A DNA stretch of 64,000 nucleotides from Staphylococcus roterodami (GCA_022493055.1 CP092781.1:496001-560000), one strand, 5' to 3'. Positions 12,351 to 25,984 are shown, counted from the first letter of the stretch. Translations and numbers: made by a program. The notes: generated from the sequence alone by a model not told the origin.

Positions 12351-13543
12351 TGGCACATACCATTACGATTGTTGGCTTAGGTAATTATGATATAGATGAT
12401 TTACCACTAGGAATATATAAATTTTTGAAGACGCAGGACATTGTCTATGCTAGGACGATGGACCATCCGGTTGTTCAATCTTTGAAAGATGAATTGGCAT
12501 TTGAAAGTTTTGATTACGTTTATGAAGAACATGACCAGTTTGAAGATGTCTATGATGAAATTGTAGAGAAATTGATCGCGTTTGCTTCTGAAAAAGATAT
12601 TGTTTATGCGGTTCCAGGGCATCCAAGAGTTGCTGAGACGACTACAGTAAAATTGCAAGCATTTGCGGATAAGCAGGCTAATATTAATGTAGTGATTTTA
12701 GGTGGAAAAAGCTTTATAGATGACGTATTTGAAGCTGTAAATATTGATCCAAATGATGGATTTACTTTGTTAGATGCTACATCTTTGCAAGAAGTGACAT
12801 TGAATGTTAGGACTCATACATTGATTACTCAAGTTTACAGTGCGATGGTAGCTGCTGATTTAAAAATTACGTTAATGGAACGTTATCCAGATGATTACCC
12901 TGTTCAAATTGTTACGGGTGCACACAGCAATGGCGCTGAAAATGTTGTGACTTGCCCTTTATATGAATTAGATCACGATGAAAAGGCGTTCAATAATTTA
13001 ACAAGTATATTTATTCCGAAAATAACGACACAAGCATATTTGTATAATGACTTTGATTTTGCAACAGAGGTGATTGATACTTTAGTTGATGATGAAAAAG
13101 GTTGCCCATGGGATAAAGCACAAACACACGATACTTTAAAACGATATTTACTTGAAGAAACCTTTGAATTATTCGAAGCTATTGACAATGAAGATGATTG
13201 GCATATGATTGAAGAGTTAGGAGATATTTTACTACAAGTGTTATTGCATACAAGTATTGGTAAAAAAGAAGGGTATATGGATATAAAAGAAGTCATTACG
13301 GGCTTAAATACAAAAATGATTCATAGGCACCCACATATATTTGGCAATGCACATGCTGAATCGATTGAAGATTTGAAAGAGATATGGTCGAAAGCTAAAG
13401 AAGCTGAAGGTAAACAATCAAGAGTTAAGTTTGAAAAAGTATTTGCTGAACATTTTTTAAACTTATATGAAGAGACTAAAGGTAAATCATTAGATGAAGC
13501 TGAGTTGAAACAATGGTTAGAAAAGGGGGAGCGCAATAAATGA
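12350..13543 (+). CDS. yabN: YabN: tetrapyrrole-methylase-like domain fused to MazG NTP pyrophosphohydrolase
   Basis: This is a two-domain protein of 397 residues. The N-terminal half resembles SAM-dependent tetrapyrrole methylases (I-V-G-L-G start and a V-P-G-H-P-R motif). The C-terminal half is a MazG-type all-alpha nucleoside triphosphate pyrophosphohydrolase with metal-binding E-E-T-F-E at 269-273 and E-E-L-G-D at 288-292. MazG enzymes hydrolyse non-canonical or excess NTPs. The ATG at 12350 overlaps the yabM stop by one base; a TTG three bases upstream is a less likely start. The last four bases overlap rqcP. The methylase-half substrate is unknown. Confidence 0.92.
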   Translation: MAHTITIVGLGNYDIDDLPLGIYKFLKTQDIVYARTMDHPVVQSLKDELAFESFDYVYEEHDQFEDVYDEIVEKLIAFASEKDIVYAVPGHPRVAETTTVKLQAFADKQANINVVILGGKSFIDDVFEAVNIDPNDGFTLLDATSLQEVTLNVRTHTLITQVYSAMVAADLKITLMERYPDDYPVQIVTGAHSNGAENVVTCPLYELDHDEKAFNNLTSIFIPKITTQAYLYNDFDFATEVIDTLVDDEKGCPWDKAQTHDTLKRYLLEETFELFEAIDNEDDWHMIEELGDILLQVLLHTSIGKKEGYMDIKEVITGLNTKMIHRHPHIFGNAHAESIEDLKEIWSKAKEAEGKQSRVKFEKVFAEHFLNLYEETKGKSLDEAELKQWLEKGERNK

Positions 13544-13803
13544 GATTAGACAAATATTTAAAAGTTTCGAGACTAATTAAAAGACGCACATTAGCTAAAG
13601 AAGTAAGCGATCAAGGACGAATCACAATCAATGGCAATATTGCTAAAGCTGGATCTGATGTCAAAGTAGAAGATGTCTTAACAATTCGCTTCGGTCAGAA
13701 ATTGGTAACTGTAAAAGTAACAGCATTAAATGAACATGCATCTAAAGATAATGCAAAGGGCATGTATGAAATCATTGAAGAACAAAGAATTGATGAAGTG
13801 TAA
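13540..13803 (+). CDS. rqcP: RqcP/YabO, S4-domain ribosome quality-control factor
   Basis: This 87-residue basic protein is essentially a single S4 RNA-binding domain ([17 protein letters not shown]). Family knowledge: RqcP (formerly YabO, Hsp15-like) acts with RqcH on obstructed 50S subunits, stabilising P-site tRNA while C-terminal alanine tails are added to stalled chains. It overlaps yabN by ATGA at 13540-13543 and precedes divIC by 17 bp, the usual Firmicutes order. Confidence 0.93.
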   Translation: MRLDKYLKVSRLIKRRTLAKEVSDQGRITINGNIAKAGSDVKVEDVLTIRFGQKLVTVKVTALNEHASKDNAKGMYEIIEEQRIDEV

Positions 13804-13820
13804 TTTGGAGGTGACAAGCA

Positions 13821-14213
13821 ATGAAAAATAAAGTAGAGCATATAGAAAATCAGTATACATCACAAGAAAATAAGAAAAAACAACGTCAAAAAATGAAGAT
13901 GCGTGTAGTTCGAAGACGAATCACGGTTTTTGCGGGTGTATTACTTGCGATAATTATTATTTTATCAATCTTGCTTGTTGTCCAAAAACACCGTAATGAT
14001 GTTGATGCAAAAGAACGAAAAGCGAAAGAAGAACAATTTCAAAAGCAACAAAATGAAGAAATAGCATTAAAAGAGAAATTGAATAATCTAAATGACAAAG
14101 ATTACATTGAAAAAATTGCACGTGATGATTATTACTTAAGCAATAAAGGGGAAGTAATATTTAGACTTCCTAATGACAAGGGTTCGTCAAACTCTGATTC
14201 GTCAAAAAAATAA
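13821..14213 (+). CDS. divIC: cell division protein DivIC (FtsB family)
   Basis: This 130-residue bitopic membrane protein has a charged cytoplasmic N-terminus, one transmembrane helix at about 35-55 and an extracellular coiled coil (about 60-95) ending in the conserved I-A-R-D-D-Y-Y-L segment of the septum-formation-initiator family. It assembles with FtsL and DivIB at the division septum. The ATG follows TTGGAGGTGA. It lies downstream of rqcP and upstream of the S1-domain gene, which has its own promoter. Confidence 0.95.
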   Translation: MKNKVEHIENQYTSQENKKKQRQKMKMRVVRRRITVFAGVLLAIIIILSILLVVQKHRNDVDAKERKAKEEQFQKQQNEEIALKEKLNNLNDKDYIEKIARDDYYLSNKGEVIFRLPNDKGSSNSDSSKK

Positions 14214-14248
14214 TTCAAAATTGAACAAAAAATATACGAGTATAGACA

Positions 14249-14277
14249 TTGTGAAAAAACTCAAACAAGGATATAAT
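14249..14277 (+). promoter_or_regulatory. sigma-A promoter of yabR
   Basis: TTGTGA at 14249-14254 and a perfect TATAAT at 14272-14277 are separated by 17 bp, placing a transcript start about 35 bp before yabR. Confidence 0.7.
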
Positions 14278-14317
14278 AAGGAAAAATCGAATCAAATCGG
14301 GAGGATTTATTTAGCAT

Positions 14318-14719
14318 ATGTCAATCGAAGTTGGAAATAAGCTTAAAGGTAAAGTCACTGGTATCAAAAAGTTTGGTGCATTCGTAGAATTACCTGAAGG
14401 AAAAAGTGGTTTAGTTCACATTAGTGAAGTAGCAGATAATTATGTTGAAAACGTAGAAGAGCACTTAACTGTAGGTGATGAAGTCGACGTAAAAGTATTA
14501 TCAATTGCTGATGATGGCAAAATTAGTCTTTCAATTAAAAAAGCGAAAGATCGTCCACGTAGACAACATACAAGTAAACCAAGTCACCATAAACCAGTAC
14601 AAAAAGCCGAAGATTTTGAAAAGAAATTAAGCAATTTCTTAAAAGATAGTGAAGACAAATTAACTTCAATCAAACGTCAAACAGAATCTAGACGCGGTGG
14701 CAAAGGTTCTAGACGTTAA
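14318..14719 (+). CDS. yabR: S1-domain RNA-binding protein (YabR/general stress protein 13 family)
   Basis: This 133-residue protein has one S1 RNA-binding domain at residues 6-74 (G-K-V-T-G-I-K-K-F-G-A-F-V-E-L, then G-L-V-H-I-S-E) and a basic, unstructured C-terminus ending in R-R-G-G-K-G-S-R-R. Homologues bind RNA and the ribosome and act as post-transcriptional regulators. The molecular target here is unknown. ATG follows GGGAGG. A terminator at 14803-14836 lies between it and tilS. Confidence 0.92.
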   Translation: MSIEVGNKLKGKVTGIKKFGAFVELPEGKSGLVHISEVADNYVENVEEHLTVGDEVDVKVLSIADDGKISLSIKKAKDRPRRQHTSKPSHHKPVQKAEDFEKKLSNFLKDSEDKLTSIKRQTESRRGGKGSRR

Positions 14720-14802
14720 TTAAAATAAATAAAGACTGTTTCGATAAGGAATAAATTTAGAATGTATGCATCATGGTAGTGATTGCGTATGAAGAATGTC
14801 TA

Positions 14803-14836
14803 AGACTGTTTCTTAAATAAGGAGCAGTCTCTTTTT
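14803..14836 (+). terminator. intrinsic terminator after yabR
   Basis: AGACTG pairs with CAGTCT, extended by CTT/AAG, followed by CTTTTT. A second copy of AAGACTGTTTC stands about 65 bp upstream and may be a relic duplication. Confidence 0.75.
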
Positions 14837-14906
14837 ATTTGTTATGATATAAATAGAAGTTCTAGAAGTTCGAGTATTTAAAAATTGTAAAGAGTGAGGT
14901 GTGGGT

Positions 14907-16202
14907 ATGCAGTTGAATAGTAGTGGTTGGCATAGAGATGACCATCTTGTTGTTGCTGTTTCTACAGGAATTGATAGTATGTGCTTATTGTACCAACTCC
15001 TAAATGAATACAAAGATAGCTATAGACGGTTGACCTGTTTGCATGTTAATCATGGTGTTAGGTTAGCATCTGACGAAGAAGCTCAATTTTTAACAGCATA
15101 TTGTAAACAACATCACATAGATTTACATATTAAGAGATTAGATTTATCTCATAGTCTAGATAGAAACATAAGTATACAAAATGAAGCTCGAATTAAACGT
15201 TATCAATGGTTTGATGAGATGATGTTGGATTTAGAAGCGGATGTCTTATTAACAGCACATCACCTAGATGATCAACTTGAAACCATCATGTACCGTATTT
15301 TTAGTGGCAAATCAACGCGTAATAGATTGGGTATTGATGAACATTCTAAACGGGAAGGTTATTATATTTATCGTCCGTTACTAGCTGTTTCTAAAAATGA
15401 AATTCAACAATACCAGATTGAAAACGAGATACCATTTTATGAAGATGCGTCTAATCAAGATAATAAATATGTTAGAAATGACATTCGTAATAGAATCATT
15501 CCAGCTATTGATGAAAATGATCAACTTAAAGTTTCACATTTATTAAAATTAAAACATTGGCATGATGAGCAATATGCTGTTTTACAATGTAGAGCAACGC
15601 AATTTATTACAGAATTTGTGAAGTTTGACGAAAAGTTAATGAATATAGAAATGCCGAGACAAGTTTTTAATGATTTGCCAGATCAATTAAAAATGATTAT
15701 ATTTGATCGAGTTTTATCTGAACATTTTAAGATATTTAATATCAGTGATAGAACGTATGATGATTGGTTTCAACAATTTAAAAGTAAGAAAGCGCAATTC
15801 AGTATTAAACTTACAGAAAAATGGATAATTCAAATCGCATATGGTAAATTAATAATAATGGCTAAAAATAATGGCGATACATATTTTAGAGTTCAAATTA
15901 TTGATAAGCCAGGTAATTATATTTTTGACAAATATTTAATAGAGATACATTCTAATTTACCAAAAAGTTTATTTCCACTTACAGTAAGGACAAGAAAAAG
16001 TGGTGATAAATTTAAACTTAATGGGCGTGATGGTTATAAGAAAGTTAATCGTTTGTTTATAGATCAGAAAGAACCTCTGTGGCTTCGTGATCAAATTCCA
16101 GTTATATTGGATAAACAGCAACGCATTATTGCGGTAGGAGATTTATATCAACAACAACAATTAAAGCAATGGATTATAATTAGTAAAAATGGAGATGAAT
16201 AG
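14907..16202 (+). CDS. tilS: tRNA(Ile)-lysidine synthase
   Basis: This 431-residue enzyme converts C34 of the CAU anticodon of tRNA-Ile to lysidine, switching its decoding from AUG to AUA; it is essential. The N-terminal PP-loop ATPase signature reads S-T-G-I-D-S at residues 19-24, a variant of the common S-G-G-x-D-S. The HHLDDQ-type motif H-H-L-D-D-Q-L-E-T follows, and the TilS C-terminal domain includes R-K-S-G-D-K-F. The ATG at 14907 is chosen over the GTG at 14901, since GAGGTG lies at a proper distance only from the former. The protein is more diverged from S. aureus than its neighbours, as far as I remember. Confidence 0.95.
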   Translation: MQLNSSGWHRDDHLVVAVSTGIDSMCLLYQLLNEYKDSYRRLTCLHVNHGVRLASDEEAQFLTAYCKQHHIDLHIKRLDLSHSLDRNISIQNEARIKRYQWFDEMMLDLEADVLLTAHHLDDQLETIMYRIFSGKSTRNRLGIDEHSKREGYYIYRPLLAVSKNEIQQYQIENEIPFYEDASNQDNKYVRNDIRNRIIPAIDENDQLKVSHLLKLKHWHDEQYAVLQCRATQFITEFVKFDEKLMNIEMPRQVFNDLPDQLKMIIFDRVLSEHFKIFNISDRTYDDWFQQFKSKKAQFSIKLTEKWIIQIAYGKLIIMAKNNGDTYFRVQIIDKPGNYIFDKYLIEIHSNLPKSLFPLTVRTRKSGDKFKLNGRDGYKKVNRLFIDQKEPLWLRDQIPVILDKQQRIIAVGDLYQQQQLKQWIIISKNGDE

Positions 16203-16206
16203 CGTT

Positions 16207-16746
16207 ATGCATAATGATTTAAAGGAAGTATTGTTAACTGAAGAAGATATTCAAAATATCTGTAAAGAATTGGGAGCTCAATTAACAAAGGATTACAAAG
16301 ATAAACCATTAGTATGTGTTGGAATTTTAAAAGGTTCAGCAATGTTTATGTCAGATTTGATTAAACGCATCGATACACATTTATCAATTGATTTCATGGA
16401 TGTTTCAAGTTATCACGGTGGTACTGAATCAACTGGTGAAGTACAAATTATTAAAGACCTAGGTTCTTCTATTGAAAATAAAGATGTGTTAATCATTGAA
16501 GATATTTTAGAGACTGGTACGACACTTAAGTCTATTACTGAATTATTACAATCTAGAAAAGTTAACTCATTAGAAATAGTTACATTACTAGATAAGCCGA
16601 ATCGTCGCAAAGCTGATATTGAAGCTAAGTACGTTGGTAAAAAAATTCCAGATGAATTTGTTGTTGGATACGGTTTAGACTATCGCGAGTTATATAGAAA
16701 CTTACCATATATTGGTACGTTAAAACCTGAAGTATATTCAAATTAA
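16207..16746 (+). CDS. hpt: hypoxanthine phosphoribosyltransferase
   Basis: This 179-residue enzyme salvages hypoxanthine and guanine with PRPP to IMP and GMP. The PRPP-binding signature V-L-I-I-E-D-I-L-E-T-G-T-T-L is at residues 94-107, and L-K-G-S-A and the Y-G-L-D-Y-R motif are present. Start 16207 (M-H-N-D-L-K) is preferred: GGAGA at 16191-16195 is placed for it, while the upstream ATGs at 16189 and 16195 lack a spaced ribosome binding site. It starts four bases after the tilS stop. The tilS-hpt-ftsH order is conserved in Firmicutes. Confidence 0.96.
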   Translation: MHNDLKEVLLTEEDIQNICKELGAQLTKDYKDKPLVCVGILKGSAMFMSDLIKRIDTHLSIDFMDVSSYHGGTESTGEVQIIKDLGSSIENKDVLIIEDILETGTTLKSITELLQSRKVNSLEIVTLLDKPNRRKADIEAKYVGKKIPDEFVVGYGLDYRELYRNLPYIGTLKPEVYSN

Positions 16747-16914
16747 ATTTTTAATCAATTTCAGTTATTATTACTATGCCTTTGAGTAAGAATAGTGTAG
16801 ACTCAAAAATATGAAAAATGTATTTCATATATATTTAATTTTAAACAAGACATATGTCTTGCAAAGATGGAAAAATATAGAAATTGATAAAATTGACAAA
16901 AGATGTGAATGTTA

Positions 16915-16943
16915 TTGACAGTAAGCTCAATTACTAGCATACA
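16915..16943 (+). promoter_or_regulatory. possible ftsH promoter
   Basis: A perfect TTGACA at 16915-16920 stands 17 bp from CATACA (16938-16943), a poor -10 box. Another TTGACA lies at 16893-16898. The spacing is plausible but the -10 is weak, so this is tentative. Confidence 0.35.
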
Positions 16944-17004
16944 AAATATGTAATGTGTTACAATTCTTGTTAGTTTTATTATGGGAAGTAGGAGGAAATG
17001 ACGC

Positions 17005-19098
17005 ATGCAGAAAGCTTTTCGCAATGTGCTAGTTATCGTAATAATAGGCGTTATTATTTTTGGTCTATTTTCATATTTAAACGGTAATGGAAATATGCCG
17101 AAACAGCTTACATATAATCAGTTTACTGAGAAGTTGGAAAAGGGTGACCTTAAAACATTAGAAATCCAACCACAACAAAATGTGTATATGGTAAGTGGTA
17201 AGACGAAAAATGATGAAGATTATTCATCAACTATTTTATATAACAATGAAAAAGAATTACAAAAAATTACAGATGCTGCTAAGAAGCAAAACGGTGTAAA
17301 ATTAACGATTAAAGAAGAAGAAAAACAAAGTGTCTTTGTAAGTATACTTTCAACATTAATTCCAGTTGTTGTTATCGCGTTATTATTTATTTTCTTCCTA
17401 AGCCAAGCACAAGGCGGCGGTAGTGGCGGTCGTATGATGAACTTTGGTAAATCTAAAGCGAAAATGTACGATAATAATAAACGTCGAGTTCGCTTCTCTG
17501 ATGTAGCGGGTGCTGATGAAGAAAAGCAAGAGTTAATTGAAATTGTAGATTTCTTGAAAGACAATAAGAAGTTTAAAGAAATGGGTTCAAGAATACCTAA
17601 AGGGGTCTTACTTGTGGGGCCTCCAGGTACAGGTAAAACATTACTTGCGAGAGCGGTTGCTGGTGAAGCTGGTGCCCCATTCTTCTCGATTAGTGGTTCA
17701 GACTTCGTTGAGATGTTTGTCGGTGTCGGTGCGAGTCGTGTACGTGACTTGTTTGATAATGCTAAGAAAAATGCACCTTGTATCATTTTCATTGATGAGA
17801 TTGATGCGGTTGGTCGTCAACGTGGCGCTGGTGTAGGTGGCGGTCATGACGAACGTGAACAAACATTAAACCAATTATTAGTTGAAATGGATGGCTTTGG
17901 TGAAAATGAAGGTATCATTATGATAGCTGCTACAAACCGTCCGGATATTCTAGACCCAGCGTTATTACGTCCAGGTCGTTTTGATAGACAAATTCAAGTT
18001 GGTCGCCCAGATGTAAAAGGTCGTGAAGCAATTCTACATGTACATGCTAAGAACAAACCACTTGATGAAACTGTAGACTTAAAAGCTATTTCACAACGTA
18101 CACCAGGGTTCTCTGGTGCTGATTTAGAAAACTTATTAAATGAAGCATCATTAATTGCAGTACGTGAAGGTAAGAAGAAAATTGATATGAGAGATATCGA
18201 AGAAGCAACAGATAGAGTTATTGCTGGACCTGCTAAGAAATCTCGTGTTATTTCTAAGAAAGAACGTAATATCGTTGCGCATCATGAAGCTGGTCATACA
18301 ATTATTGGTATGGTATTAGATGAAGCAGAAGTAGTTCACAAAGTTACTATCGTACCACGTGGACAAGCTGGCGGTTATGCTATGATGTTACCGAAACAAG
18401 ATCGATTCTTAATGACTGAACAAGAGTTATTAGATAAAATTTGTGGTCTGCTTGGTGGACGAGTATCAGAAGATATCAACTTTAATGAAGTTTCAACTGG
18501 TGCTTCAAATGACTTCGAGCGTGCTACGCAAATCGCAAGATCAATGGTTACACAATATGGTATGAGTAAAAAGCTAGGACCATTACAATTTGGTCATAGT
18601 AATGGACAAGTATTCTTAGGTAAAGACATGCAAGGTGAACCTAATTATTCAAGTCAAATTGCTTATGAAATAGATAAAGAAGTTCAACGAATCGTTAAAG
18701 AACAATACGAACGTTGTAAACAAATTTTATTAGAGCACAAAGAACAGTTAATTTTAATTGCTGAAACATTATTAACAGAAGAAACATTAGTTGCAGAGCA
18801 AATTCAATCATTATTCTATGAAGGTAAATTACCTGAAATAGATTATGATGCAGCTAAAGTTGTTAAAGATGAAGATTCTGAATTTAATGATGGTAAATTT
18901 GGTAAATCTTATGAAGACATTCGTAAAGAGCAATTAGAAGAAGGTCGACGTGAAGAGAAAGAAGATCGTAAAGAAGAAAAAGATATTGCTGAAGATAGAA
19001 AAGAAGCTGACAAATCTCATGAAAATGATGAGCCAGCACATCAACAAGCGCCTAATATCGAAAAACCTTATGATCCAAATCACCCAGACAATAAATAA
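17005..19098 (+). CDS. ftsH: ATP-dependent membrane zinc metalloprotease FtsH
   Basis: This 697-residue membrane-bound AAA+ protease degrades misassembled membrane and regulatory proteins. Two N-terminal transmembrane helices (about 7-26 and 112-134) flank an extracellular loop. The AAA domain carries Walker A G-P-P-G-T-G-K-T at 205-212, followed by F-I-D-E-I-D-A. The zinc site is H-E-A-G-H at 427-431. The C-terminus is a long, highly charged E/K/D-rich tail from about 625. ATG follows TAGGAGG. A strong terminator follows. Confidence 0.98.
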   Translation: MQKAFRNVLVIVIIGVIIFGLFSYLNGNGNMPKQLTYNQFTEKLEKGDLKTLEIQPQQNVYMVSGKTKNDEDYSSTILYNNEKELQKITDAAKKQNGVKLTIKEEEKQSVFVSILSTLIPVVVIALLFIFFLSQAQGGGSGGRMMNFGKSKAKMYDNNKRRVRFSDVAGADEEKQELIEIVDFLKDNKKFKEMGSRIPKGVLLVGPPGTGKTLLARAVAGEAGAPFFSISGSDFVEMFVGVGASRVRDLFDNAKKNAPCIIFIDEIDAVGRQRGAGVGGGHDEREQTLNQLLVEMDGFGENEGIIMIAATNRPDILDPALLRPGRFDRQIQVGRPDVKGREAILHVHAKNKPLDETVDLKAISQRTPGFSGADLENLLNEASLIAVREGKKKIDMRDIEEATDRVIAGPAKKSRVISKKERNIVAHHEAGHTIIGMVLDEAEVVHKVTIVPRGQAGGYAMMLPKQDRFLMTEQELLDKICGLLGGRVSEDINFNEVSTGASNDFERATQIARSMVTQYGMSKKLGPLQFGHSNGQVFLGKDMQGEPNYSSQIAYEIDKEVQRIVKEQYERCKQILLEHKEQLILIAETLLTEETLVAEQIQSLFYEGKLPEIDYDAAKVVKDEDSEFNDGKFGKSYEDIRKEQLEEGRREEKEDRKEEKDIAEDRKEADKSHENDEPAHQQAPNIEKPYDPNHPDNK

Positions 19099-19110
19099 TT
19101 AATAATATTT

Positions 19111-19153
19111 AGTACCTCTTTCTATGATTATGTGATAGGAAGAGGTACTTTTT
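19111..19153 (+). terminator. intrinsic terminator after ftsH
   Basis: AGTACCTCTTTCTAT pairs with ATAGGAAGAGGTACT (15 bp, one G-T pair) around a nine-base loop, followed by TTTTT. Confidence 0.92.
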
Positions 19154-19340
19154 AGTATTTTAAAGAGAAAGAAAGTTGTTTAATAGATTTATAGTAAGCA
19201 ATAAAATCGTTTCACGGTGAAGTAACTATCAAACAAGTTACTTCATTATTTAGAATGATGGGTGTAGAATATATACAATTGTTGCATTTTAGGAAGTAAA
19301 ATAATTTTTAAAATATAGAGTAATAGAGGAGATTGAAATA

Positions 19341-20222
19341 ATGACACATGATTATATTGTTAAAGCGTTAGCATTTGATGGGGAAATTAGGGCATATGCA
19401 GCTTTGACAACTGAAACAGTTCAAGAAGCTCAAACGAGACATTATACATGGCCAACAGCATCTGCTGCAATGGGACGAACAATGACAGCGACAGCAATGA
19501 TGGGAGCTATGTTAAAAGGTGATCAAAAATTAACAGTCACGGTTGATGGTCAAGGACCTATTGGGCGTATTATTGCTGATGCCAATGCCAAAGGTGAGGT
19601 ACGCGCATATGTAGATCATCCACAAACGCATTTTCCATTAAATGAGCAAGGTAAACTTGATGTTAGACGAGCAGTTGGTACAAATGGTTCTATTATGGTT
19701 GTAAAAGACGTGGGTATGAAAGATTACTTCTCTGGAGCGAGTCCGATTGTTTCGGGTGAACTAGGGGAAGACTTTACTTATTATTATGCTACAAGTGAAC
19801 AAACGCCTTCATCAGTAGGACTGGGTGTACTAGTAAATCCTGATAATACAATTAAAGCAGCGGGTGGTTTTATTATTCAAGTAATGCCAGGCGCAAAAGA
19901 AGAAACTATTGTAAAGCTGGAAAAAGCTATTAGTGAAATGACACCAGTGTCTAAATTAATTGAACAAGGTTTAACACCTGAAAGAATATTAAATGAGATT
20001 TTAGGTGAAGAACATGTACAAATTTTAGAAAAAATGCCAGTTCAATTTGAATGTAACTGTAGTCATGAGAAATTTTTGAATGCTATTAAAGGATTAGGCG
20101 AGGCAGAAATTCAAAATATGATTAAAGAAGATCATGGTGCAGAAGCAGTATGTCATTTCTGTGGGAATAAATATAAATATTCTGAAGAAGAACTGAATGA
20201 GTTGCTAGAAAGTTTAGCGTAA
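19341..20222 (+). CDS. hslO: redox-regulated chaperone Hsp33
   Basis: This 293-residue Hsp33 is a cytosolic holdase switched on by oxidation. The four zinc-ligand cysteines lie in the C-terminal redox switch as C-x-C (C238, C240) and C-x-x-C (C271, C274). The N-terminal domain begins [14 protein letters not shown] is preceded by AGAGGAG. It stands between ftsH and cysK, as in other staphylococci. Confidence 0.96.
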   Translation: MTHDYIVKALAFDGEIRAYAALTTETVQEAQTRHYTWPTASAAMGRTMTATAMMGAMLKGDQKLTVTVDGQGPIGRIIADANAKGEVRAYVDHPQTHFPLNEQGKLDVRRAVGTNGSIMVVKDVGMKDYFSGASPIVSGELGEDFTYYYATSEQTPSSVGLGVLVNPDNTIKAAGGFIIQVMPGAKEETIVKLEKAISEMTPVSKLIEQGLTPERILNEILGEEHVQILEKMPVQFECNCSHEKFLNAIKGLGEAEIQNMIKEDHGAEAVCHFCGNKYKYSEEELNELLESLA

Positions 20223-20312
20223 TTTAATTTAAACCAATAGGCTAAAATGTTTATTTTTAGCGGTTTAGTGAAATGTAGAACTAAATAGTTGTATAATTCT
20301 TAGTATTTTTGT

Positions 20313-20340
20313 TTGCTTTCTAGATTTTATTTGATAAAAT
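20313..20340 (+). promoter_or_regulatory. candidate cysK promoter
   Basis: TTGCTT at 20313-20318 and TAAAAT at 20335-20340 are separated by 16 bp, about 60 bp before the start codon. I could not identify an operator for the cysteine repressor with any certainty. Confidence 0.4.
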
Positions 20341-20400
20341 AATTTTATATCCGATAAATAAACTAAGATTTCGACAACTAACTAAAAAGGAGTGGTTTTA

Positions 20401-21333
20401 ATGGCACAAAAACCAGTAGATAATATTACTCAAATTATTGGTGGTACACCAGTAGTCAAATTGAGAAATGTAGTAGATGAAAATGCAGCAGACGTTTATG
20501 TAAAATTGGAATATCAAAATCCAGGTGGTTCTGTTAAAGATAGAATTGCGTTAGCGATGATTGAAAAAGCAGAACGTGAAGGCAAAATCAAACCTGGCGA
20601 TACAATTGTTGAACCAACAAGTGGTAATACAGGTATCGGTTTAGCATTTGTATGTGCTGCTAAAGGATATAAAGCAGTATTTACAATGCCTGAAACAATG
20701 AGTCAAGAGCGCCGTAATTTATTAAAAGCATATGGTGCAGAATTAGTGTTAACACCTGGATCAGAAGCGATGAAGGGTGCAATTAAAAAAGCTAAAGAAT
20801 TAAAAGAAGAACATGGTTATTTTGAGTCGCAACAATTTGAAAACCCAGCAAACCCTGAAGTACATGAGTTGACTACAGGTCCTGAGTTATTACAACAATT
20901 TGAAGGTAAAAATATCGATGCCTTCTTAGCTGGTGTAGGTACTGGTGGTACGTTATCTGGTGTTGGTAAAGTTCTTAAAAAAGAATACCCTAATATTGAA
21001 ATTGTTGCTATTGAGCCTGAAGCATCTCCAGTTTTAAGTGGTGGTGAGCCTGGGCCACATAAATTACAAGGTTTAGGTGCTGGATTTATTCCGGGTACTT
21101 TAAATACAGAAATATATGATAGCATTATTAAAGTAGGTAATGACACAGCGATGGAAATGTCTCGTCGTGTTGCTAAAGAAGAAGGTATTTTAGCAGGTAT
21201 TTCATCTGGTGCTGCTATATATGCCGCTATTCAAAAAGCGAAAGAGTTAGGTAAAGGAAAAACGGTGGTCACTGTATTGCCAAGTAATGGTGAACGCTAC
21301 TTATCAACACCTTTATATTCTTTCGATGACTAA
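20401..21333 (+). CDS. cysK: cysteine synthase (O-acetylserine sulfhydrylase)
   Basis: This 310-residue fold-type II PLP enzyme makes cysteine from O-acetylserine and sulfide. The PLP lysine is K46 in G-G-S-V-K-D-R; the substrate loop T-S-G-N-T-G and the phosphate-binding G-T-G-G-T-L-S-G are present. The start at ATG 20401 has AAGGAG 8 bp upstream; the in-frame GTG at 20392 overlaps that site and is rejected. It draws on O-acetylserine made by CysE, encoded 26 kb downstream. A terminator follows. Confidence 0.96.
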   Translation: MAQKPVDNITQIIGGTPVVKLRNVVDENAADVYVKLEYQNPGGSVKDRIALAMIEKAEREGKIKPGDTIVEPTSGNTGIGLAFVCAAKGYKAVFTMPETMSQERRNLLKAYGAELVLTPGSEAMKGAIKKAKELKEEHGYFESQQFENPANPEVHELTTGPELLQQFEGKNIDAFLAGVGTGGTLSGVGKVLKKEYPNIEIVAIEPEASPVLSGGEPGPHKLQGLGAGFIPGTLNTEIYDSIIKVGNDTAMEMSRRVAKEEGILAGISSGAAIYAAIQKAKELGKGKTVVTVLPSNGERYLSTPLYSFDD

Positions 21334-21349
21334 TTAATATTAATTATAT

Positions 21350-21387
21350 GAGTGAGCCGTCCTTTAAGGATTGCTTGCTCTTTTTTT
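21350..21387 (+). terminator. intrinsic terminator after cysK
   Basis: GAGTGAGCCGTCCT pairs with AGGATTGCTTGCTC, with a three-base loop and a run of seven T. Confidence 0.85.
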
Positions 21388-21567
21388 ACCTTTTTATGGA
21401 GACATAGGTCGAGGATTTATTTGGTGAATTTGAAAAGATAAATATTCATTGAAACATTTTTCTGAAAAAACTACCTAGTGAATGTTAATATAATAAGCGT
21501 ACATATTAAACAGTGTAAGTCAGAATATATAAACTTAACCTTACAGTTAAATTACATACATAATTAA

Positions 21568-22722
<1,155 letters not shown>

Positions 22723-22726
<4 letters not shown>

Positions 22727-23202
22727 TTCAAGCATATTTAGGTTTAGGTAGTAATATTGGCGACAGAGAAAATCAACTTAATGAAGCTATAAAGATGTTG
22801 AGTGCATATGAAGGTATCAACGTGTCAAAGGTTTCTTCGATATATGAAACTGCACCTGTAGGCTATACCGAGCAGCCTAATTTTTTGAATTTATGTATTG
22901 AAATTGAAACAACACTGTCAGTATCTGAACTATTAGAACGTTGCTTAGAAGCCGAAGCACGCTTACATCGTGTTAGGAAAGAGCGATGGGGTCCAAGAAC
23001 AATAGATGTAGATATTTTATTATACGGTAATGAAATTACAGAACTACCGAATCTCTCAGTACCACATCCAAGAATGAATGAACGTGCATTTGTTTTAATT
23101 CCATTAAATGATATTGCAACAGATGTTATTGAGCCTCGTTCGAATCTGAAAATAAAGGATTTAGTACCTAATGATGATAGTGTAGTATTGTATAAGCAGT
23201 AA
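22723..23202 (+). CDS. folK: 2-amino-4-hydroxy-6-hydroxymethyldihydropteridine pyrophosphokinase
   Basis: This 159-residue HPPK transfers pyrophosphate from ATP to 6-hydroxymethyl-dihydropterin, giving the FolP substrate. G-L-G-S-N-I-G-D is at the N-terminus and the signature [14 protein letters not shown] is near residues 88-101. It begins within the folB stop (ATGA overlap) after GAGGGAG. The three folate genes are therefore one tightly coupled unit. No terminator is obvious after it. Confidence 0.96.
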
Positions 23203-25178
<1,976 letters not shown>

Positions 25179-25196
25179 TTATTATTGATTGTTAGA

Positions 25197-25235
25197 AAGA
25201 ACTCTTTGCATAAAGTGTATGCGAGAGTTCTTTTT
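25197..25235 (+). terminator. intrinsic terminator after lysS
   Basis: AAGAACTCT..GCATA pairs with TATGC..AGAGTTCTT, followed by TTTTT. Confidence 0.9.
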
Positions 25236-25628
25236 AATTATATTTAACAGAGTTGATGAGCTGTGTATGCGATGACTTTCTTAAATAGGGCAATTCTATC
25301 ACGATTGAATTTATAGAATAGTAATGATTAACGATAATGGTGCTATTTTAAAATGTTAAACGAGTTAGTTAGCTGTTAGATAAATAAAGATGGAAATAAG
25401 AATATAAAGTTATCCTTAAGAGGAGTGTAAATGATGGATATTGAGATATCGTATATCAAAATTTGCCATTATAGTATAATTTATCTTAATCAGCTATAAA
25501 AGTACTTTAAAATTGTATAGAATGTGTATGGTTTTGTATATATGTGTATGATAGAATACTAAAAGTGTTATGAATTAAAGAACACGCGAAACGTCAGTTT
25601 GGATGATTAAAAAAGTTGATAAAAAGTG
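25236..25628. other. spacer upstream of the rRNA operon
   Basis: This is an AT-rich stretch without a recognised gene. Its one notable item is a 22-codon open frame with a very good ribosome binding site (25431-25499, listed separately). The rRNA promoters begin at 25629. Confidence 0.5.
25431..25499 (+). CDS. possible 22-residue peptide, unrecognised
   Basis: AAGAGGAGTG at 25418-25427 precedes ATG-ATG at 25431, and the frame reads M-M-D-I-E-I-S-Y-I-K-I-C-H-Y-S-I-I-Y-L-N-Q-L before TAA. The peptide is hydrophobic and isoleucine/tyrosine rich. I know no homologue. The ribosome binding site is as good as those of real genes nearby, but such short frames also arise by chance. Confidence 0.2.
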   Translation: MMDIEISYIKICHYSIIYLNQL

Positions 25629-25657
25629 TTGACTTTGTTAATTGAATGAAGTAACAT
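25629..25657 (+). promoter_or_regulatory. rRNA operon promoter P1
   Basis: TTGACT at 25629-25634 and TAACAT at 25652-25657 are 17 bp apart. This is the first of two tandem promoters before the leading 5S gene. Confidence 0.6.
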
Positions 25658-25699
25658 ATAAAAGTCGTCAAAAACGAACGAAACATATTAAAGATTGAT

Positions 25700-25728
25700 G
25701 TGACAATCTTCGTATCAAAGTGTAAAAT
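25700..25728 (+). promoter_or_regulatory. rRNA operon promoter P2
   Basis: GTGACA at 25700-25705 and TAAAAT at 25723-25728, each five of six to consensus, are 17 bp apart. The start would fall near 25735, about 50 bp before 5S rRNA. Tandem promoters are typical of Firmicutes rRNA operons. Confidence 0.65.
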
Positions 25729-25782
25729 TAACTATTGCACCTTATTAATTAAGCGTGTATCATAAATAAGTAAGTTATTTTG

Positions 25783-25897
25783 TCTGGTGACTATAGCAAG
25801 GAGGTCACACCTGTTCCCATGCCGAACACAGAAGTTAAGCTCCTTAGCGTCGATGGTAGTTGGACTTACGTTCCGCTAGAGTAGAACGTTGCCGGGC
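25783..25897 (+). rRNA. rrf: 5S ribosomal RNA, first copy (operon-leading)
   Basis: This 115-nt 5S gene starts TCTGGTGACTATAGCAAGG and ends GCCGGGC. It stands ahead of the tRNAs and 16S, not only after 23S. It differs from the second copy (31766-31880) by two changes in the region TTGGAC versus TCGAAC and one in the terminal helix (GCCGGGC versus GCCAGGC). Confidence 0.96.
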
Positions 25898-25908
25898 AAT
25901 GATAAATC

Positions 25909-25984
25909 GGAGAATTAGCTCAGCTGGGAGAGCATCTGCCTTACAAGCAGAGGGTCGGCGGTTCGAACCCGTCATTCTCCACCA
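25909..25984 (+). tRNA. tRNA-Val (UAC)
   Basis: Acceptor GGAGAAT pairs with ATTCTCC; anticodon loop CTTACAA gives anticodon TAC. CCA is encoded. Confidence 0.96.

Noticed and set aside
17220-17792. 190-codon minus-strand frame inside ftsH
   Set aside because: Antisense shadow of the conserved AAA domain; no independent signals.
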